A stretch of 8,946 nt of DNA from Coriobacteriaceae bacterium (lineage in GTDB: Bacteria; Actinomycetota; Coriobacteriia; Coriobacteriales; Eggerthellaceae). Position 1 is the first letter of the stretch. Every line of letters begins with the position of its first letter. The stretch spans positions 7,558-16,503 of the forward strand of contig SUUF01000002.1 in assembly GCA_015062635.1 (NCBI GenBank), given 5' to 3'. The notes under the pieces were generated by a model that saw only the letters and a program-made list of their open reading frames with translations, was not told the DNA's origin and did not search any database. Positions 5,594 through 8,946 of this stretch are shown piece by piece. A program made the translations under genes and the position numbers.

Positions 5594-6367
5594 CTAGCCG
5601 ATCTTGCCGTCGCCGTCGAGGTCCTTGTTCAGGAGCGTCTCGACCTTGTTCTTGGCGCCGGTTGCGACGTCGGCGGCTGCCTTGGTGGCGCCGGCGGCGA
5701 CGCCCGAAACGGCCTTGGCGGCTTCGCCGAGGACGTCCTTGGGCTCTTCGGCCGGGGCGGCTTCCTCGACGGCCTCGGCTACCGGGGCGGCTTCGGTTTC
5801 GGCCGGCTCGGCTTCCGCGGCTGCAGCGCCGATGACGCCATCGCCATCGAGGTCGCGCCCCGAGATCTCCTCGAGCTTGTTCTTGGCCCCTGCGGCCACG
5901 ACGCCGGCGTCATGGGTGACGGTCTCGATGGTCTTGTCGAGCCCGGTCTGCTTTGCGAACTCGCCGGCCTTCGCGCTCACGCCGTCGACAACGGGTGCCA
6001 CGGCGGCAGCGGCCTGGTCGATGACCGGCTTTGCGGCGGCGGTAGCTTGGTCGATGACGGGTTTGGCGGCGGCGGTAGCCTGGTCGATGACGGGCTTCGC
6101 GGCGGCAGCGGCCTGGTCGAAGGCTCCCTGCGCGGCCTTGCCCGCTTGGTCCAATGCGCCTTGGACGGTCTTTCCGGCCTCGTCGATCAAGGGTTTTGCA
6201 TGTGTGTCGAACGCTTCCTGAGCCTTGCCCGCGGCGTCGCGCACGACGGGTTCGGCTGCCTTGGCGGCATCTTGGACGCCCTTCACCGCGGCGTCGAACG
6301 CACCTTGTGCGGCCTTGCCCGCTTCGTCCAGCTTGCCCTTCAAATCATCGGTGTTGATGTCGGCCAT
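5594..6367 (-). CDS. Ala-rich 11-residue-repeat helical protein with two DxDxDG loops
   Basis: No named family was recognised for this 257-residue protein. There is no signal peptide or membrane segment, so it is probably cytosolic. Residues 10-140 are a long amphipathic Ala/Lys/Asp/Gln segment with an 11-residue period, clearest as three KPVIDQATAAA-type units at 91-123 and as GKAAQGAFD twice (17-25 and 76-84); this resembles LEA group 3 and apolipoprotein-like helices. Two related modules follow: GAKNKLEEI then DLDGDGVIG (160-180), and GAKNKVETL then DLDGDGKIG (237-257). They are separated by an acidic Ala/Glu/Pro linker (about 181-212). The loops resemble the first half of EF-hand or dockerin calcium loops, but the acidic position 12 is missing, and the second loop ends at the C-terminus. 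The start at 6367 follows AAGGAGG at 5 nt. It lies 49 bp after pepF and is probably cotranscribed. A stress, desiccation or surface-binding role is only a guess. Confidence 0.88.
   Translation of the reverse strand: MADINTDDLKGKLDEAGKAAQGAFDAAVKGVQDAAKAAEPVVRDAAGKAQEAFDTHAKPLIDEAGKTVQGALDQAGKAAQGAFDQAAAAAKPVIDQATAAAKPVIDQATAAAKPVIDQAAAAVAPVVDGVSAKAGEFAKQTGLDKTIETVTHDAGVVAAGAKNKLEEISGRDLDGDGVIGAAAAEAEPAETEAAPVAEAVEEAAPAEEPKDVLGEAAKAVSGVAAGATKAAADVATGAKNKVETLLNKDLDGDGKIG
6012..6120 (-). repeat. 33-bp tandem repeat inside the helical protein gene
   Basis: About 3.3 near-identical 33-bp units (starting on the plus strand at 6012, 6045, 6078 and a partial one at 6111) encode the 11-residue KPVIDQ-type repeat. 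Differences are few and mostly synonymous, so the array probably expanded recently or is kept uniform by slippage. Copy number could vary between strains. Confidence 0.85.
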
Positions 6368-6416
6368 GCTTCCTCCTTTTTATCCGACGGGGCCTCAACC
6401 CCAAACATCCGCCCGA

Positions 6417-8207
6417 TCACGCAAGGCCGGCCATCTCGTCGACGAGTTCGTCGAACCAGGCGAGCGCGGTGTCGATGGGTTGGGTGCTTGCCATGTCGAC
6501 GCCCGCGCCACGCAGCAGCTCGATGGGGGTCTTCGAGCAGCCGCCCTTGAGGAACCCCAGGTAATCGCGCACAGCCGGAGCTCCTTCCGTAAGTATACGC
6601 CGGGAAAGCGCGATAGCGGCGGCAAACCCGGTGGCATATTGGTAAACATAGTACTGGTAGTAGAAGTGGGGGATGCGCGCCCATTCGACGGCGATGTCGT
6701 CGTCGACCTCGATGCCCGCGCCGTAGTAGTCCTCGTTCAGCTGGCGGTACACCTCGCTGAGCGCATCGGCGGTAGTGCCGCGGCCTTGCGCCGTCATCTC
6801 GTTGGCACGCAGCTCGAATTCCGCGAACATGCACTGCCGGTAGATGGTGCCGCGGAACTGCTCGAGGAAATGGTTCAGCACGTAGGCCCGCTTGCGGGGG
6901 TCATCGGTGGTCTGCAGCAGGTGCTGGGTGAGCAGCGCCTCGTTGCAGGTGCTTGCGACCTCGGCTACGAAGATCACGTAGTCGGAATAGACGGCCGGCT
7001 GGTTCTCACACGAGAGGTAGGTGTGGATGGAGTGCCCCATCTCGTGGATGAGCGTGAACACGTCGTCGAGCTTGCCCTGGAAGTTCATGCAGATGACAGG
7101 GTGGGTGCCATAGCTGCCCGCCGAATAGGCGCCGCTGCGCTTTCCGGGGGTCTCGTACACATCTACCCAGCGGCTGGCCAGGCCCTTCTTCACCAAGGCC
7201 AGGTAGTCCGGCCCCATGGGCTCGAGCGCCGCGAGGATGAGGTCGCACGCCTCCTCGTAGGTGAATTCCATCTCGACGTCATCCACCACCGGCACATAGA
7301 GGTCCCAGAAGCGCAGGTCGTCAAGCCCCAGGCGCTGTTTGCGCACCTCGATGTACTTGTGCATGGCGGGCAAGTTGCGGCGCACGGCCTGTATGAGGTT
7401 CGTGTACACCTCGACCGGCACCTCGGTGCCGTCGAGCGATGCGGCGAGCGTGCTGTCGTAATGCCGTGCATCGGCGTAGAACTTCTGCTGCTTCAGCTGC
7501 GCGCCGAGCGTGGCGGCGCAGGTGTTGCGGAACTGGCGATAGGTGGCGTAGAGGCTCTTGTAGGCGCTCTCGCGCAACGTGCGGTCGGTCGACATCATCA
7601 GCGGGATGTAGCTGCCGTGCGTCACGGGATGGGACTCGCCGTGGGAATCGACGGCGTCGGCGAAACGCAGGTCGGCGTCGTTGAGCAGGCTGAAGATGTT
7701 CTCGGGCTGGCTTGCCATGTCTGCGGCGCTCGCGAGCAGTTGCTCTTCGGCGGCGGAAAGCGTGTGGGCGCGCCGCGCGAAGATGCGGTCGAGCGCACGG
7801 CGGTAGAGCTCGAGTTCCGGCTTGCGGCGGTAGAAGGCCTCCATCTCGGCGTCATCGAGCGTGAGCAGCTCCGACGAGAACCACGCCTGGCTTCCCGCTA
7901 TCTGCGTGTACAGCGTCATGACCTGCGCGGAATAGTCCTGGTAGGTGGAATCGCGGGTGTCCTCGTCGCTCTTGCGGTTGGCGTAGTTCACGAGCTTGCC
8001 GAGCTCGATGCCGATTTCGTCGTCGAGCTGCAGGAACGCGAGCAGGTCGGCCGGGTCGTGCGCGATGCGGCCCTGGAACGCGAGGCAACGCTCGGGATAG
8101 CTGCGGGCTTGTCCGAGCGCGTGCAGGAAGGCGTCGTCGGAGGCGTACATCGACGAGAGGTCCCAGGTGTAGCGCTCGGGGATCTCGGCGCGGGATTCGT
8201 ATGGCAT
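6417..8207 (-). CDS. pepF: Oligoendopeptidase F (M3B zinc metallopeptidase)
   Basis: The 596-residue protein is full length for PepF, a cytosolic zinc endopeptidase that cuts peptides of roughly 7-17 residues, such as imported peptides or signal-peptide remnants. The zinc site is HEMGHS with H388, E389 and H392, and E416 in VAEVAST is the third ligand. The preceding GAYSAGSYGTHPVICMNF (359-376) and the late substrate-binding segment HFYYQYYVYQYATG (514-527) are typical of the family. The N-terminal PERYTWDLSSMYASDDAF is the usual start of PepF and there is no signal peptide. The ATG at 8207 follows AAGGAG (8218-8213) at 5 nt. A -10-like TACAAT lies upstream. The repeat-helix gene follows after 49 bp with no clear terminator between. 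Confidence 0.96.
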   Translation of the reverse strand: MPYESRAEIPERYTWDLSSMYASDDAFLHALGQARSYPERCLAFQGRIAHDPADLLAFLQLDDEIGIELGKLVNYANRKSDEDTRDSTYQDYSAQVMTLYTQIAGSQAWFSSELLTLDDAEMEAFYRRKPELELYRRALDRIFARRAHTLSAAEEQLLASAADMASQPENIFSLLNDADLRFADAVDSHGESHPVTHGSYIPLMMSTDRTLRESAYKSLYATYRQFRNTCAATLGAQLKQQKFYADARHYDSTLAASLDGTEVPVEVYTNLIQAVRRNLPAMHKYIEVRKQRLGLDDLRFWDLYVPVVDDVEMEFTYEEACDLILAALEPMGPDYLALVKKGLASRWVDVYETPGKRSGAYSAGSYGTHPVICMNFQGKLDDVFTLIHEMGHSIHTYLSCENQPAVYSDYVIFVAEVASTCNEALLTQHLLQTTDDPRKRAYVLNHFLEQFRGTIYRQCMFAEFELRANEMTAQGRGTTADALSEVYRQLNEDYYGAGIEVDDDIAVEWARIPHFYYQYYVYQYATGFAAAIALSRRILTEGAPAVRDYLGFLKGGCSKTPIELLRGAGVDMASTQPIDTALAWFDELVDEMAGLA

Positions 8208-8242
8208 ATATGCTCCTTGGAAGTGATGGTCATTTCGGGCAG

Positions 8243-8248
8243 ATTGTA
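8243..8248 (-). promoter_or_regulatory. -10 element of pepF promoter
   Basis: TACAAT on the minus strand (5 of 6 consensus) would start transcription near 8236 and give a 28-nt leader with the AAGGAG site. No good -35 hexamer was found at 16-18 bp. Confidence 0.45.
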
Positions 8249-8314
8249 CCGCCTGGGGTGTATGCCGGCGTGCCGATATGGCGATTTCCGCTGATTCGGC
8301 AACACATTCGCTTT

Positions 8315-8365
8315 CGTGCTAATATTCAATATGATTGCTAGATAATACATATGCGGGTTAGCACG
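8315..8365. promoter_or_regulatory. Inverted repeat flanking an AT-rich core in the pepF/secreted-protein gap
   Basis: CGTGCTAA (8315-8322) and TTAGCACG (8358-8365) are perfect inverted copies separated by 35 bp of AT-rich sequence that contains -10-like TATGAT (8330-8335) and GATAAT (8341-8346). Paired half-sites flanking promoter elements fit a repressor or looping site; this is inference. Confidence 0.45.
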
Positions 8366-8370
8366 TCGTG

Positions 8371-8427
8371 TGAACGGTCTTTAAACGGAACAAGCACGTT
8401 TGAACGGTGCTATCGGCCGGCCATGAT
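8371..8427 (+). promoter_or_regulatory. Direct repeats and candidate promoter of the secreted protein gene
   Basis: TGAACGGT occurs at 8371-8378 and 8401-8408, with a related TAAACGG at 8382-8388; starts are 11 and 19 bp apart, close to one and two helical turns. GCACGT precedes both perfect copies. The last copy overlaps TTGAAC (8400-8405), a possible -35, with CATGAT (8422-8427) 16 bp later as a weak -10. This resembles a response-regulator-activated promoter giving a leader of about 17 nt. Confidence 0.4.
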
Positions 8428-8450
8428 AGGTGTTTGGAAGGACGATCGCC

Positions 8451-8946
8451 ATGGGGTTTAGGGAAAAAGTGATGCCGCTGGTGCTCTCGGGCACGCTGGC
8501 GTTCGGCACGATGGGCGTGCCGATGACGGCGCTTGCGGGCACTGTCCACGGATACAACACGTCTTCGAGCGTCTCGACGGTTTCGTCCGACCTTGACAAG
8601 CGCGTCGCGAACGGCGAGCTCACGCAGGCTGAAGCCGATGCCCTGTTGGCGAAGTTCCGCAAGGCCGTTGCCGCCGAGAACGAGAGCGCCGAGCAGGCGA
8701 TGGTCGAGAGCGTGGCTGAGCCCGTAGCGGAGGAGACGCCCGCGCCTGCCGCCGAGAAGGCTGGCAGCGACGAATCCACCGCTGATAACGGCAAAGCCGC
8801 CGACAACGACGGCGAGAAGGCCGACAACGCCGGTGACGACAAGAACGCCGACGGTGACAAGAACGCCGACAGCGATGCCGATGACGGCAGCGACGAGGGC
8901 GAAAATGGCAACACCGGCGCCGAGGGCGACGAATCCGGTACCGAAG
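8451..8946 (+). CDS. Secreted acidic low-complexity protein, partial
   Basis: The ATG follows AAGGA (8438-8442) at 8 nt, and the frame stays open for 165 codons to the window end. Residues 1-29 form a signal peptide: basic start (R4, K6), hydrophobic core from 7 to about 25, and an ALA cleavage site ending at residue 29. Residues 30-85 are a Ser/Thr-rich stretch and a short helical segment, ELTQAEADALLAKFRKAVA (56-74). From about 86 the protein becomes Glu/Ala/Pro-rich, then from 105 Asp/Asn/Gly/Lys/Glu-rich, with DKNAD repeated (130-134 and 136-140). This is typical of a disordered, acidic, exported region, such as a cell-wall spacer or cation-binding tail. No family was recognised, and the C-terminal domain that would define its job is outside the window. 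Upstream direct repeats suggest regulated expression. It is divergent from pepF with 243 bp between starts. Confidence 0.85.
   Translation, partial: MGFREKVMPLVLSGTLAFGTMGVPMTALAGTVHGYNTSSSVSTVSSDLDKRVANGELTQAEADALLAKFRKAVAAENESAEQAMVESVAEPVAEETPAPAAEKAGSDESTADNGKAADNDGEKADNAGDDKNADGDKNADSDADDGSDEGENGNTGAEGDESGTE

Noticed and set aside
6225..8294. Very long open frame on the plus strand (about 689 codons)
   Set aside because: It lies opposite pepF, which has all its catalytic motifs and a good ribosome-binding site; long antisense frames are expected in GC-rich DNA, and its translation shows no recognisable domain.

Overview
The window reads as chromosomal DNA of a GC-rich bacterium. Purine-rich Shine-Dalgarno sites (GGGAGG, AAGGAGG) precede most genes, coding is dense, and the gene set is housekeeping (glutamate racemase, YigZ, carbonic anhydrase, oligoendopeptidase F). 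A high-GC actinobacterium, perhaps of the Coriobacteriia/Eggerthellaceae type, fits best, but this is inference from composition and gene style, not a phylogenetic test. No tRNA, rRNA, IS element or CRISPR array was seen.

Layout. Bases 1-2915 are all on the minus strand. Read in the direction of transcription they are: glutamate racemase murI (2915-2142); a bacterioferritin-like protein with a degenerate metal site (2005-1547) and a strong terminator (1516-1491); a HAD phosphatase (1405-749); and an HD-domain protein (704-1, cut by the window edge) that appears to run into a cysteine-hydrolase (isochorismatase/nicotinamidase) domain. From 2973 the plus strand carries a YigZ/IMPACT protein and a beta-carbonic anhydrase as a likely two-gene operon. 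A 231-bp gap follows with three perfect 16-bp tandem repeats, then thrH (4548-5153).

The 440-bp gap 5154-5593 holds no gene. It contains a weak terminator for thrH, a promoter-like region, a strongly folded RNA of about 166 nt ending in a textbook terminator (unidentified ncRNA candidate), and a large perfect hairpin that probably terminates the converging minus-strand unit. That unit is pepF (8207-6417) followed by an unusual 11-residue-repeat helical protein with two DxDxDG metal-binding-like loops (6367-5594). A 243-bp divergent regulatory gap separates pepF from a plus-strand secreted acidic protein (8451 onward) cut by the window end.

The points most worth following are the unidentified RNA at 5322-5487, the mirrored leaderless-type starts of murI and yigZ, the ferritin-like protein that keeps only about two of six ferroxidase ligands, the HD/cysteine-hydrolase fusion, and the LEA-like protein with DxDxDG loops. 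I found no complete new multi-gene system such as a defence island.
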